A DNA stretch of 64,000 nt, from the NCBI GenBank assembly GCA_022447555.1, contig JAKVBF010000004.1:15314-79313 (forward strand). The letters are read 5' to 3'. This DNA comes from Mariniblastus sp. Its GTDB lineage: Bacteria > Planctomycetota > Planctomycetia > Pirellulales > Pirellulaceae. Below the pieces are notes generated by a model. It did not search any database. It saw nothing but the letters and a program-made list of their open reading frames with translations, and was not told the origin of the DNA. Below, piece by piece: positions 16,803-26,153 of the stretch. A program made the position numbers and the translations under genes. Position 1 is the first letter of the stretch, and every line of letters begins with the position of its first letter.

Positions 16803-18235
16803 ACAATCTCTGGATACCCCGCATTACTTTTTTATGGCTCGCATGCCTACCAACAACTTCATTGTTGGCTCAAAGTGAACCGGCTCAGCAACCCCCTAAC
16901 ATCCTATTTGTATTTGCCGATGATCTGGCGTTTGACTGCGTTCAAAGTTCAGGCAATCGCGAAATCCGAACTCCCAATCTCGACGCAATGGCCAAGCAAG
17001 GGGTGACCTTCACCCACGCTTATAATATGGGGGCATGGACCGGAGCCGTCTGTATTTCCAGCCGGACCATGCTTAACACAGGCCAGTTCCTCTGGCGGGC
17101 TGAGCGACTAAAAAAAGAGCTAAGAACCGAATGGGTCAAGGAGGAAAAACTATGGTCTCAGCGCCTGCACCAAGCCGGCTATCAAACGTACATGACGGGT
17201 AAATGGCATATTCCGGTCGATGCGAACAAAGTCTTTGACACGGCCCGGCATATACGACCCGGGATGCCCAAACAGACAGATTCAGGATACCACCGCCCAA
17301 AATCTCCAGATGACAAAGACTGGTTACCCTGGGACGCCTCCAAGGGCGGCTTTTGGGAAGGGGGGAAACACTGGAGCGAGGTCGTGGCCGACGATGCCAT
17401 CGACTTTTTGCACACCGCAAAAAATGACATAAAGCCCTTCTTTATGTACATTGCTTTCAACGCTCCCCACGACCCTAGACAATCCCCCCAATCCTATGTT
17501 GACTCTTATCCGCTGGATAAGATTTCTCTACCCAAGCCGTTCGTCGAAGATTATCCCTATCCCATTGGCTGCAACCGCATTCGGGATGAAATCTTGGCCC
17601 CTTTCCCCCGCACGCCACACAACGTCAAAGTCAATCGCCAAGAGTACTACGCCATTATCGAACACTTAGACGACCAAATAGGACGCATTTGGGATGCCCT
17701 AGAAAAAAGCGGGAAGGCTGACAACACCTACATCTGCTTCACGGCCGATCATGGACTCGCCGTCGGGCATCATGGTTTGATGGGGAAACAGAACATGTAT
17801 GACCACAGTGTACGCGTCCCTTTCTTCATGAAGGGCCCCGGAATCGACTCAGGCGAACGCCTGCAGGCACCGATTTATATCCAGGACATCATGCCGACCT
17901 CGCTAGAACTGGCCGGCGCTTCCCTACAAGGTATCGACTTCAAAAGCCTACTACCCATGATTCGGGGTGAAACCAACCAGAGCTATGAGTCGATTTACGG
18001 GGCCTATACGACCCACCAGAGAATGATCACACACGACCACCATAAATTAATCGTCTATCCACAAATCAACAAAATGAGGCTGTTCGATCTAAACAGTGAC
18101 CCTTGGGAGGAGCATGACTTAATCGACCAACCCGACAAGCAATCGCTTGTCACCGAACTCCACGGCCGGTTGGAAAAGCTACAAATCGAAATGGAGGATA
18201 CCTTACCTCTCGAAACAGGACCGAAACAACCCTAA
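16799..18235 (+). CDS. Secreted sulfatase (choline-sulfatase/iduronate-sulfatase-like)
   Basis: Hydrolyses sulfate esters, probably on polysaccharides outside the cytoplasm. The 478-residue protein has a signal peptide (hydrophobic ITFLWLACLPTTSLLAQ) and the sulfatase start NILFVFADDLAFD with the metal aspartates. The formylglycine site is at Cys85 in CISSRTMLNTG. There is also a TGKWH motif, and FTADHGLAVGHHGLMGK with the second metal Asp-His pair. The modification motif is Cys-x-Ser-x-Arg, where Pro or Ala is usual at the third place. It is translationally coupled to the upstream histidine kinase. Confidence 0.92.
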   Translation: MNNLWIPRITFLWLACLPTTSLLAQSEPAQQPPNILFVFADDLAFDCVQSSGNREIRTPNLDAMAKQGVTFTHAYNMGAWTGAVCISSRTMLNTGQFLWRAERLKKELRTEWVKEEKLWSQRLHQAGYQTYMTGKWHIPVDANKVFDTARHIRPGMPKQTDSGYHRPKSPDDKDWLPWDASKGGFWEGGKHWSEVVADDAIDFLHTAKNDIKPFFMYIAFNAPHDPRQSPQSYVDSYPLDKISLPKPFVEDYPYPIGCNRIRDEILAPFPRTPHNVKVNRQEYYAIIEHLDDQIGRIWDALEKSGKADNTYICFTADHGLAVGHHGLMGKQNMYDHSVRVPFFMKGPGIDSGERLQAPIYIQDIMPTSLELAGASLQGIDFKSLLPMIRGETNQSYESIYGAYTTHQRMITHDHHKLIVYPQINKMRLFDLNSDPWEEHDLIDQPDKQSLVTELHGRLEKLQIEMEDTLPLETGPKQP

Positions 18236-18270
18236 CCCAAACAATTGTGCCCTCGACCTCTCGATGCAAC

Positions 18271-18309
18271 AAAAAGTGCGAGCCTCCGTAAAGTAAAGAG
18301 ACTCGCACT
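18271..18309 (-). terminator. Rho-independent terminator for the TolC-type gene
   Basis: agtgcgag at 18275-18282 and ctcgcact at 18302-18309 form an eight-pair stem with a 19-base loop. On the minus strand a short T run (18274-18271) follows. It sits 31 bases beyond the stop of the minus-strand gene ending at 18340. Confidence 0.6.
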
Positions 18310-18339
18310 CCGGGTTTCTGGATCGTTATGTGCGGCCAT

Positions 18340-20388
18340 CTAATCTCGCCCCTCCTCCATCAAGAGTGGGATTTCACTGTCCATCGTCGGGCTCGGTTCA
18401 CTGGTCGTGATGTTCATCGGACCGGGCATCATTTGGTCATAGGGACCAAAACTGAGTGGATAGGTATCCAACCACTTTGTGTTTAACTTGCCACTGCGAA
18501 ATCGAGTGGCATTGACCTCTGCCTGAACCTCAGCATCTTCACACCAGGGCCCCTCGGCAAGGTAAATATTATACCGCGACAGCAATGAGCCCGTCGTGAA
18601 GGCGTACTGCATCAACGCCCGGTTGTAATCGGAGATCGAACGATGCACATCGCTTTCAGCGGTCGCCGCTCGCTGCTGGGCATCGAGTAGGAAGAAGACC
18701 TGATCCTGTCCCTCTTCCACCCGTTTCTTCTTAGGCTCCAGCTCAGCCTGCACCGCCACGCGCTGGTTGAAACTGACTCGCATCGCTTCAAAGGAACGAT
18801 CCACTTCACTGAAGGCACTACTTAAATCATGCAGTAATTGCCGTTGCTGTTCCTTCAGCAGCGCCCGCTCTCGAGTGAGGTTTAACTCGGCATTGCGAAT
18901 TGCCAGATGACCTTGGCGATTCCCAATGGCTCCTCCAAACTCAAACCCCAAATTCCAGTCCGCTACGTGAGCGTTCAGCAATTTGCTCCATGCACTTGTC
19001 GGATTTTGGGATGCCGAATTGGGTACCGGCAAGGTCGTGTTCGGAGGATAGTCACTTCCCATCCATTGATACTGACTAAAGCCACCGAAGTTGTAATTAC
19101 CGACCAGGTCAAAACGCCAGCGGTAAAGTTGTTTAGCGGCGATCAGCTCCAGTTCCCTCTGACGAATCTGCCATTTTTGTTTCCGAATCTCGACCCTCCG
19201 GCCAAGCGTTTGAATTTGAGAGTCTTCCCAGTTAAAAGTGACTGGAGCGGTGATCGGGTCGGTCATGGGACGAATCACTTTCCCATCATAAACGGGTAAT
19301 CCCATCAAACGCCGCAGTTCCCGTTCGGCACCCAACACACCAAGGCGTCCTTGGGGCAACCCAACCAAAGCGGTCTGAGCTAATTGCTCAAACCGATAAT
19401 ACTGCTGCCGAGCCTGGGCCTCATCATCCGGACGTCCGACACCATTGTCCAAGCGTAGTTTCCGATTGGCCCAGGTGTCACGCGCTGCATTCCTAGCCAA
19501 AATGGCGGTATCCAAGTCACGATACCCAAAGTAAAGGAGCCAATAATTGTTCACCACATCGCGAACCAAATCACGAACCGATGCCTCAAAATCAGCGAGT
19601 GAGATATCGCTGCGGATTCTAGAAATCAGGACGCCGTTATAATTTCCGGGGATTGCATTGGGACCGGCAATCCGATTCACCTGTGTCCCTCGATTCCGTA
19701 ACAGCGGCTGACGGATCTCAAACGTTTTGTTCACGGCCCAATTGCGGCTCGGAAAAATTGTGGAAGGATTTTCTAGCTTGTTCCTAGCGTAACTCGTATT
19801 TGACCTAAGACTTACCGATGCACCGGACGCTGTTTGCTTTGATATACCAGCATTGAAGATCGTACCATCCGTCCGTTCGAGTCCGCCAAAGCCAGAAAAT
19901 CCAACACTCGCCGGCTCACGTTGATTGTAGAATAAGCTGGAATTGTATTGGGCATCAAAGGCACTCAGCGCCGCTTCGACACTCCCAAATGGATTGGTTT
20001 CAAACAAAGCTTGATCGTATAGGGTGCTCGCCGCTTGAGGTGCTGAGACAACCAGCCCGCCCAATTTGTTCATGATTTTGCTATTGGCGAGCGTCATTTC
20101 GACGCATTGATCGACCGTCAGATTCCAGGGCTCCAAATTCTCATAGTTCGAAACGGTCATCGGCGGACCCGTCATGAACTCGGTACCGTCAGAGTTCACC
20201 TCGCATTCTGCATCCGGGTATTCGATTTGTTGAAAAAATTCTTGGCACGGTTCACACGAAGGAGTGAACACCACCTCTCGATCACGATGGTGACAACCAG
20301 CCAGCCAAACAACCATCAAACAAGCGATCGCCAACAAGTTCACTGAACAGTAGTTCAAGCGAGACAGCGTTTGCATGACGGAGTGCAT
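18340..20388 (-). CDS. TolC-family outer-membrane efflux lipoprotein
   Basis: Outer-membrane channel of a tripartite export system. The 682-residue product has a lipoprotein signal with Cys32 in VVWLAGC. The body then shows long amphipathic helices and repeats typical of the family (FEASVRDLVRDVVNNYW, RQLLHDLSSAFSEVDRSFEAM, YNRALMQYAFTTGSLL). Planctomycete members are longer than the usual 450 residues. No membrane fusion protein or inner-membrane pump is adjacent, so its partners are elsewhere. Confidence 0.85.
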   Translation of the reverse strand: MHSVMQTLSRLNYCSVNLLAIACLMVVWLAGCHHRDREVVFTPSCEPCQEFFQQIEYPDAECEVNSDGTEFMTGPPMTVSNYENLEPWNLTVDQCVEMTLANSKIMNKLGGLVVSAPQAASTLYDQALFETNPFGSVEAALSAFDAQYNSSLFYNQREPASVGFSGFGGLERTDGTIFNAGISKQTASGASVSLRSNTSYARNKLENPSTIFPSRNWAVNKTFEIRQPLLRNRGTQVNRIAGPNAIPGNYNGVLISRIRSDISLADFEASVRDLVRDVVNNYWLLYFGYRDLDTAILARNAARDTWANRKLRLDNGVGRPDDEAQARQQYYRFEQLAQTALVGLPQGRLGVLGAERELRRLMGLPVYDGKVIRPMTDPITAPVTFNWEDSQIQTLGRRVEIRKQKWQIRQRELELIAAKQLYRWRFDLVGNYNFGGFSQYQWMGSDYPPNTTLPVPNSASQNPTSAWSKLLNAHVADWNLGFEFGGAIGNRQGHLAIRNAELNLTRERALLKEQQRQLLHDLSSAFSEVDRSFEAMRVSFNQRVAVQAELEPKKKRVEEGQDQVFFLLDAQQRAATAESDVHRSISDYNRALMQYAFTTGSLLSRYNIYLAEGPWCEDAEVQAEVNATRFRSGKLNTKWLDTYPLSFGPYDQMMPGPMNITTSEPSPTMDSEIPLLMEEGRD

Positions 20389-20587
20389 GTAGAGAATCCA
20401 GGAACCAAATAGCCAATGCTTCCGTAATATCGGAATTATCCTTACTATCGGACCTCCACCTCCACACGATCATCATGACCGTTCGAACCGTTGAAATCGC
20501 GCCAATAATTAAAGTCGTCCTAATCGACGGAAAACCACCTAACCCTCAAGGTTTAACATTCGGTGCGATGGGTTCTATACAAAGCTG

Positions 20588-21304
20588 TTAACCGCTATGA
20601 TTCTGTTTCCGGTAAACGGCAGGGGTGACCTGAACGGCAGCCCGAAAATGTCGCGTGAATGCACTTTGGTCGGCAAACCCACAATCCGTCGCAACCTCAA
20701 CCAAACTTCGATCCGAATTCACCAACAAGCGGGTTGCCTCTTCGAGTCTTGACTTCATGATGAACTTTTTCGTGGATAGTCGAAAAACTCGTTTCATTCT
20801 TCGATCCAGTTGATCACAGGACATCCCAGCTTGCTCAGCCAGCGGTTCGGTGCGCAGCGTGGTTCCCAAATTAGATTTAATGAAATCGACTACCGATTTA
20901 ACATTCGCCATTTCGAGATCTCGGTCCGATGGCGAATGTAAATCCTGCGAGATACCTACCAAACCTATCAGGTTATATTGGTCATCAAATATTGGAAACT
21001 TACTCGCCAAGTACCATCCGAGATTACCGTCAATGTTGTTGATCTGCTCCAACTGGTCCAGTATTGGTTCGGCATGCGTCAACACGTGTTGATCCTGACT
21101 CGAATAAATCTTTGCCAGCGATTCTGGAAAAATATCCGTTGCTGTCTTTCCAATCAAATCTGATTTATCCGCTGCGTTGACCCGATCAACCAGAGCTTGG
21201 TTAACGGATTCATAGCGGCCCTGCCGATCTTTGATACAAAACACGACATCACCTAGTGAATCGAATACTGATTCCATCAGTTTATGGGGAATGGGTGATT
21301 TCAT
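20588..21304 (-). CDS. PAS-domain AraC-family transcription regulator
   Basis: 238 residues from the ATG at 21304. Residues about 10-125 form a PAS domain (VFDSLGDVVFCIKDRQGRYESVN and IFDDQYNLIGLVGISQDL). Residues about 145-238 form the double helix-turn-helix of AraC proteins (LVEVATDCGFADQSAFTRHFRAAVQVTPAVYRK). The PAS domain replaces the more usual arabinose-binding cupin, suggesting that a cofactor or small ligand is sensed. The frame stays open to 21394, which would overlap the upstream methyltransferase gene, so the shorter form is preferred. Targets are not visible; nearby minus-strand genes are the obvious first guess. Confidence 0.88.
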   Translation of the reverse strand: MKSPIPHKLMESVFDSLGDVVFCIKDRQGRYESVNQALVDRVNAADKSDLIGKTATDIFPESLAKIYSSQDQHVLTHAEPILDQLEQINNIDGNLGWYLASKFPIFDDQYNLIGLVGISQDLHSPSDRDLEMANVKSVVDFIKSNLGTTLRTEPLAEQAGMSCDQLDRRMKRVFRLSTKKFIMKSRLEEATRLLVNSDRSLVEVATDCGFADQSAFTRHFRAAVQVTPAVYRKQNHSG

Positions 21305-21359
21305 GTAAACATCGTACAAATGAGAGGCAGTAAAAAAAAAGAGGGTATGAGGCAGCTCT

Positions 21360-21902
21360 TTACGAAGACGAATCCCTTTCTGGCAGCTTACCAAAATTCG
21401 GTTTCAATTCGGGTGGACAACTAAACTGATTCCCCTCACGTGGCATTTCCCTGTAATGGGCCCACTGGGCAAAATGGTGCAGAACGATTGCGGTCGCCAC
21501 ATTCACATTCAAGGAAACAGCGGTACCGTGTTGGGGCACGTAAACAAGCTCATCACACATTGCCATCTGTTTCGGCAGTAGGCCTTCCCCTTCGTTTCCG
21601 ATTACAAACGCCGTGGGTCCAGAGAAGGGACGTTCAACGACCGACTTGGCATCCGAGGTAATTTCCACCCCGCAGATACTGCACCCCCGCGAGCGTGCAA
21701 AATCCACCGCTTCTTGCATCGTAAAAAAACGATGTGTCTTGGTGTAGCGTGTCTTGGCATTAGCGCCTCTTCGAGAAAAATGTCGCCGCCCCACAACGAT
21801 CACTTCTGCCCCAAACGCATTAGCTGTCCGAAGTAAGAATCCGAAATTGGACCCCTTCGATATATTAAAAAGGATCAAAAAACTTTGAATTTTCTGGGAC
21901 AT
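21360..21902 (-). CDS. TrmH/SpoU-family RNA 2'-O-methyltransferase
   Basis: 180 residues from the ATG at 21902. The SPOUT fold motifs are present: motif 1 NISKGSNFGFLLRTANAFG, motif 2 AFVIGNEGEGLLPKQM, motif 3 VYVPQHGTAVSLNVNVATAIVLHHF. It lacks the N-terminal substrate-binding extension of RlmB, so tRNA (TrmH/TrmL-like) is a plausible substrate. The PAS-AraC regulator gene lies 55 bases downstream. Confidence 0.9.
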   Translation of the reverse strand: MSQKIQSFLILFNISKGSNFGFLLRTANAFGAEVIVVGRRHFSRRGANAKTRYTKTHRFFTMQEAVDFARSRGCSICGVEITSDAKSVVERPFSGPTAFVIGNEGEGLLPKQMAMCDELVYVPQHGTAVSLNVNVATAIVLHHFAQWAHYREMPREGNQFSCPPELKPNFGKLPERDSSS

Positions 21903-22021
21903 GATATAAACATTTGGCAAAGGGCACCGGACGCTGCAGACATTCCCGGCTCGTTATATCATTTTTAAATTGCGTCGCCAGAAGCCCTCAAAGGGCAATG
22001 CGGGAAATCGGAACTTTTTGA

Positions 22022-24841
22022 TTATTGAGCCACGATAATTTGATCAGAAGCAGATACAACACCCACCGAACTTTGACTGATGGCCGTGACTTCTAACGTA
22101 AAAGCTCCCGCTTGTTGACCGGTTACGATGGCCGACAAATCAATGGACTCACCTGCTCTCATCTCGTTCCTACGGTCTAGAAAAAATTGCGTGCCGTCCC
22201 GATTCGACTTTGCTGTTACTGGATTCCCGTCAATATCAGTCAGTTCAAGCAGCTTCAGACCGGGCGGAACGAGCAGGGTGATGTCGATATTTTGCTCCTC
22301 CGCAGCACTGTTATTTTTGATGGAAAATTCAATGCGACCACGCCCGTTCACGGCAATGGTTTTATCGAATGTTGAAACATCCACCTCCAGTGTTTTGCGA
22401 GCGCCAAAATTACCGGACTGCCCCGGAATTTGAATTGAGTCACCGGGTTTTCTTCCTGCATCGGTGGGCGGTACAAGAGCCGGCGGTAAGGGCCCCAGTG
22501 TTCCTGGTGGTTCAATCCGCATGCTAAATCTTCGGGTCAGGCTCTGTAGCGACGGGGATGAGATCGTCATTTCCATAAAGGCATTGGGGTCTACCGTTTT
22601 GGCCAACATAACAATTTCGACCACGGCTGATTCACCTGGGTCCAACCGACCAATTTGCATGAACAGGTCCTGCCCCATCCACTTGTGGGGGAACAGCTTC
22701 GTGACCTGAATCGGATCTAACGAATCGCTCATCCGGCTGTTCAGTTGAAGGTCCGCCAATGGCAAGTTACCCGTATTGGTAATCGTGGCACGGAAAAGGG
22801 GCTTTTGCCCCTCCTCGGCCGCCGGTTGACCCTCCAGGTTCATTTCGACTTGCGGTACCGAATCTAGCACCGCCTCCACGCACCGGCGTTGCCGGGCGGT
22901 GTGGCCACCATCTGCCGTAATGCTCAGGTTAAAGCATCGGGTTCCGGGCTGTAGTACATCAAAAAGCAGTGGGATCGATTTGGTTTGATTGAAGTCCAGA
23001 GTCCCTAGATCCAGGCCGATCGGATTACCGACTCCTGTCGCATCCAGCCCGGTATCGTATTGTACCTCCACACGAACATTTTTTAGAACCTGATCACACT
23101 CATTGCCGATTTTGATTTCAAATTCAATCTGCTCGCCCACTTTAGCGCTCGTCGGTCCTTCCACCTCAAGGCCGACACATGGAGCTGCGATGGCTGTCTG
23201 CGCACAGGCTTCTGTTTTCAGTTGATCGGTATCTGAAGAGACCTCAAAACAGAGTTCCGCATTCCCACGCTGCTTGGATTTCAATTGAACATTGATAATC
23301 CGAGACTGAGCCCCCGGAGCAATATCTCCCAAACGCCATTCAAAGTTCTTGCCATACTGGGCCGGCTTCGGTTCACTTGAAACGAACTCAAGATCTTGGC
23401 TGAAATCACGAGTTCGCAGAATCACTCCTCGAGTGACTTGATCACCCGGATTTGAAATTTCAAGTCGGTAATTGAACGCCTCTTCGATGCCCGCCGTCTT
23501 CGGTCCGATCGCCCGAATCGTGAGCGCCGGGGCGCTCCACGTGACCGTGGTAACACCACTTTCGACAACCAACTCTGCTTCACCAAAAACACTGGGCCGC
23601 ACCACCTCAACCCGCACCTGTGTTGTTCCCGGATCAAATTTACCGGCAACCTGCCTTAATTGGACGGTCGCTTTTCCATCATCCGAGGTTACCACCTCAG
23701 CCGTTTGAGAACCCGCGGGTGCAAATTCAGCAGGCGCTCCGCCGATGATTGAATAACGCACCCTCCAATCGGGTATCCCACCTCCATCGCTCGATTTGGT
23801 GACCGCTGTGGTCAACGGATACACCGTGCCCGCCGCGGCAAATGACGGCATAGGGATCGCCCAAACACCATCCACCCAATGAATGACCGTCGACGATCGC
23901 CGTTTATCCCAAGCCTCTGCGTTGGGAGCCAGGCAAGTCACGTAAGAGGTACCCGGCGAAGCGCTGGAAAGGCTGGTGTAAGCCTGTCCTTTGAGCGCGT
24001 AGATATCATCTGCCGGAGTTGGAGTTCCCCGGGTGATCACGCGCTCTTTCAACCCCGTCCGACCGTGAACATATTGTCCGTCAAACTTTTTCGCAGTAGG
24101 TGGGACCATTCGGTTAAAATTTGGATGATGCATGCCTCCCACCTCAATGAACTGCCCCACACTATCATTGGACAACATCCATTCAAGAGGTTGGTTCATC
24201 ACGTAAAAACCATCACCCCCACAAATCCCTGCCAAGACAACCACTTCACTTCCTACCGGGGCAATGATTCGCGAAGGAGTCATAATGATTTCACCCGTTT
24301 GGCCGCGGGTTTTATGCCCATGAGGGCTGGGAATCAAGTGCTCCCTTTTGTGCCCAACCTGACTCGTCGAGCCTCCTCCCAACCAACCTTTTTTGCCAAT
24401 TTGGCCGCCACAAGGGCCAGGCTCAGCGGGTTGTGTGAAGACGGGTTGAACCGGCGGCTGGATTTGCGACTGAAAAAGCCCCATCCCACCGTTGGGCGAC
24501 TGATCGGCTCCGGAAAATGGGGCCGTCAAACAGCTCATACTCAAACAACAGCCGCCGCTATTCGGTTTGTTGGTGAAGGGGGCGCTAAGACAGTCCAGTC
24601 CAAAACAGCAACTCGATCCTTGAGCTCCATCGTTGGACTTAAAACAGCTCAGCCCCAAACAACCGCCACCTTGCCCCTGTGATCCCGAGGAAAGCCAACT
24701 CGTTGTGTTTCCGGCCGGTAAGAAAAACCGATCACCCGAGGGATCGATCGCCGGAAGTCCTGAACAGCAACAGCCGGCTGAAAATAGCAACGTCCAAATC
24801 GTTAACGCGATCCAGAGATTTTGGTTTTTTGCTGACTGCAT
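22022..24841 (-). CDS. Large DUF11-repeat lipoprotein with Cys-rich N-terminal blocks
   Basis: 939 residues from the ATG at 24841, preceded by AGGGTGG. The signal peptide (LWIALTIWTLLF) ends in SAGC, a fair lipobox with Cys24. Residues about 45-120 contain several related Cys blocks (CLGLSCF, CCFGLDCLSAPF, CCLSMSCLTAPF). The rest is a chain of beta-rich repeats of DUF11/conserved-repeat type (TAGIEEAFNYRLEISNPGDQ, ISNPGDQVTRGVILRT, IKIGNECDQVLKNVRVEV, FSIKNNSAAEEQNIDITLLV). It is probably a cell-surface structural protein, as these are abundant in planctomycete envelopes. A candidate promoter lies just upstream. Confidence 0.85.
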   Translation of the reverse strand: MQSAKNQNLWIALTIWTLLFSAGCCCSGLPAIDPSGDRFFLPAGNTTSWLSSGSQGQGGGCLGLSCFKSNDGAQGSSCCFGLDCLSAPFTNKPNSGGCCLSMSCLTAPFSGADQSPNGGMGLFQSQIQPPVQPVFTQPAEPGPCGGQIGKKGWLGGGSTSQVGHKREHLIPSPHGHKTRGQTGEIIMTPSRIIAPVGSEVVVLAGICGGDGFYVMNQPLEWMLSNDSVGQFIEVGGMHHPNFNRMVPPTAKKFDGQYVHGRTGLKERVITRGTPTPADDIYALKGQAYTSLSSASPGTSYVTCLAPNAEAWDKRRSSTVIHWVDGVWAIPMPSFAAAGTVYPLTTAVTKSSDGGGIPDWRVRYSIIGGAPAEFAPAGSQTAEVVTSDDGKATVQLRQVAGKFDPGTTQVRVEVVRPSVFGEAELVVESGVTTVTWSAPALTIRAIGPKTAGIEEAFNYRLEISNPGDQVTRGVILRTRDFSQDLEFVSSEPKPAQYGKNFEWRLGDIAPGAQSRIINVQLKSKQRGNAELCFEVSSDTDQLKTEACAQTAIAAPCVGLEVEGPTSAKVGEQIEFEIKIGNECDQVLKNVRVEVQYDTGLDATGVGNPIGLDLGTLDFNQTKSIPLLFDVLQPGTRCFNLSITADGGHTARQRRCVEAVLDSVPQVEMNLEGQPAAEEGQKPLFRATITNTGNLPLADLQLNSRMSDSLDPIQVTKLFPHKWMGQDLFMQIGRLDPGESAVVEIVMLAKTVDPNAFMEMTISSPSLQSLTRRFSMRIEPPGTLGPLPPALVPPTDAGRKPGDSIQIPGQSGNFGARKTLEVDVSTFDKTIAVNGRGRIEFSIKNNSAAEEQNIDITLLVPPGLKLLELTDIDGNPVTAKSNRDGTQFFLDRRNEMRAGESIDLSAIVTGQQAGAFTLEVTAISQSSVGVVSASDQIIVAQ

Positions 24842-25237
24842 GTTCGCCACCCTTGGCACAAGTGAGTTATGTCAACCGCCGCCAATTCAAAGAGCCTGTA
24901 TATGGCAACGGTTTCATCCGTCTCAAAACGTAGCACGCGTTTAGGCAACGTGTGGCGTTTTACCCACTTCGAATGGTGAGAAAAAGCAACCCAGGCAGGT
25001 AGCCTGAAACGGTTGTGCCGAAAATTCAGCTCATGACGTTTTTCAGATCATTCAAAGATGACCGGATGGAAACCCGCGGAAACGGTAAACGACTGACCGT
25101 GTTCAGGATTCACTACTTTTCTGCAAGCGAGGTATAAAATGATTGATTGGCCGTTTCAGAACACGCCGGATTTCGCGATATAGCGAATCAATAGCAGGTT
25201 GGGTTAGTAGCCCCACAAGGGTACCGCTAATCGGCGT
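24842..25237. other. Intergenic region upstream of the DUF11 lipoprotein
   Basis: 396 bases between two minus-strand genes. Apart from the promoter candidate at 24897-24926 I see no open frame worth calling, no long hairpin and no RNA gene. Confidence 0.4.
24897..24926 (-). promoter_or_regulatory. Candidate sigma-70 type promoter for the DUF11 lipoprotein
   Basis: On the minus strand TTGAGA (24926-24921) is followed after 18 bases by TATACA (24902-24897). The -10 ends about 55 bases before the ATG at 24841. Confidence 0.4.
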
Positions 25238-25987
25238 TTAGGTGTCTTTGTCTAGGAGCGACTTACTGAATGATTGTCTCGACGGCTCTTTGATGACTCC
25301 GGATTCCCGAAGATCGGCCGGGACAACGATCGGAATCACACGGGCAACATCTGCTGCAACGCCCAGAGGATCCAGACCCAAAATCCACCAAACCATCAAT
25401 TGTGCGACGGGAATCGACATACAACCACCCAAAAAGATCATCATTAATTCAACCAGAGGATGTCGCTTCTTGTGGCCACGACTTCGTCCCGACCTGATTG
25501 AACTGTCCCGTGACCTTCGGCTCTGAGTAACAGCTTTCCGGTCCTCTGAATGGCCTCGCTCCGACACCCCCGAACTCCGTCGACGTCTTCGGGAAGGTTT
25601 CACCGCCGCTTTGGTAACGTAGTTAGGCACCACAAAGCGACCATTGTCTTTCTCCGTAACTGGTTGATATTTTTCTCCCACGTCGACACTCTGTTCGCTC
25701 CCAGAACCGGTCGATTTCAGATCTGGATCTTCGACAATCTCGAGTGCGGGGATATGGTTATCAAGAAACGCGGCCAATTGATAGGTCTCACCACAACGTG
25801 GACACCGCACATTTACACTTGGTTTTGTTTTCACAGGCACCCGAACAAGACTGCCGCAACCCATGCAATTGCCAACGACAAATTCACTTGCTGGATTTGA
25901 ACTATCCACAATATCACCAAGCAACCTGAGAGGGAAAACGATACCAAAAAGTCTGTGAAACACCTGTAAATTCTCTTCGGAAGCCAT
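25238..25987 (-). CDS. Zinc-ribbon protein with Arg/Ser-rich linker and membrane segment
   Basis: 249 residues from the ATG at 25987. Near residues 40-70 a zinc ribbon is formed by CMGC and CPRC about 20 residues apart. A disordered basic segment follows (about 130-180; many Arg and Ser), then a hydrophobic segment PLVELMMIFLGGCMSIPVAQLMVWWILGL near the C-terminus. The order suggests a cytoplasmic zinc ribbon tethered to the membrane; such proteins are frequent in planctomycetes. Function unknown. M32 carboxypeptidase lies upstream on the same strand. Confidence 0.7.
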   Translation of the reverse strand: MASEENLQVFHRLFGIVFPLRLLGDIVDSSNPASEFVVGNCMGCGSLVRVPVKTKPSVNVRCPRCGETYQLAAFLDNHIPALEIVEDPDLKSTGSGSEQSVDVGEKYQPVTEKDNGRFVVPNYVTKAAVKPSRRRRRSSGVSERGHSEDRKAVTQSRRSRDSSIRSGRSRGHKKRHPLVELMMIFLGGCMSIPVAQLMVWWILGLDPLGVAADVARVIPIVVPADLRESGVIKEPSRQSFSKSLLDKDT

Positions 25988-26153
25988 CAGACAGGTAGTT
26001 TCAAACGACGAATTCCACGGTGAACTATACAACACGCGCCAACGAAGGCGTTCTAAGTCAAATAGCCTACCACCCTAAAATAAGGTAACGCGCAGGAATA
26101 TCCGGCACGAAGAACCGGATTTCTAGAATCCCTACAACCGAATATTAAGGAAG

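Noticed and set aside
23879..24682. 267-codon plus-strand frame opposite the DUF11 gene
   Set aside because: Antisense to a well-supported gene; composition is basic and patternless.
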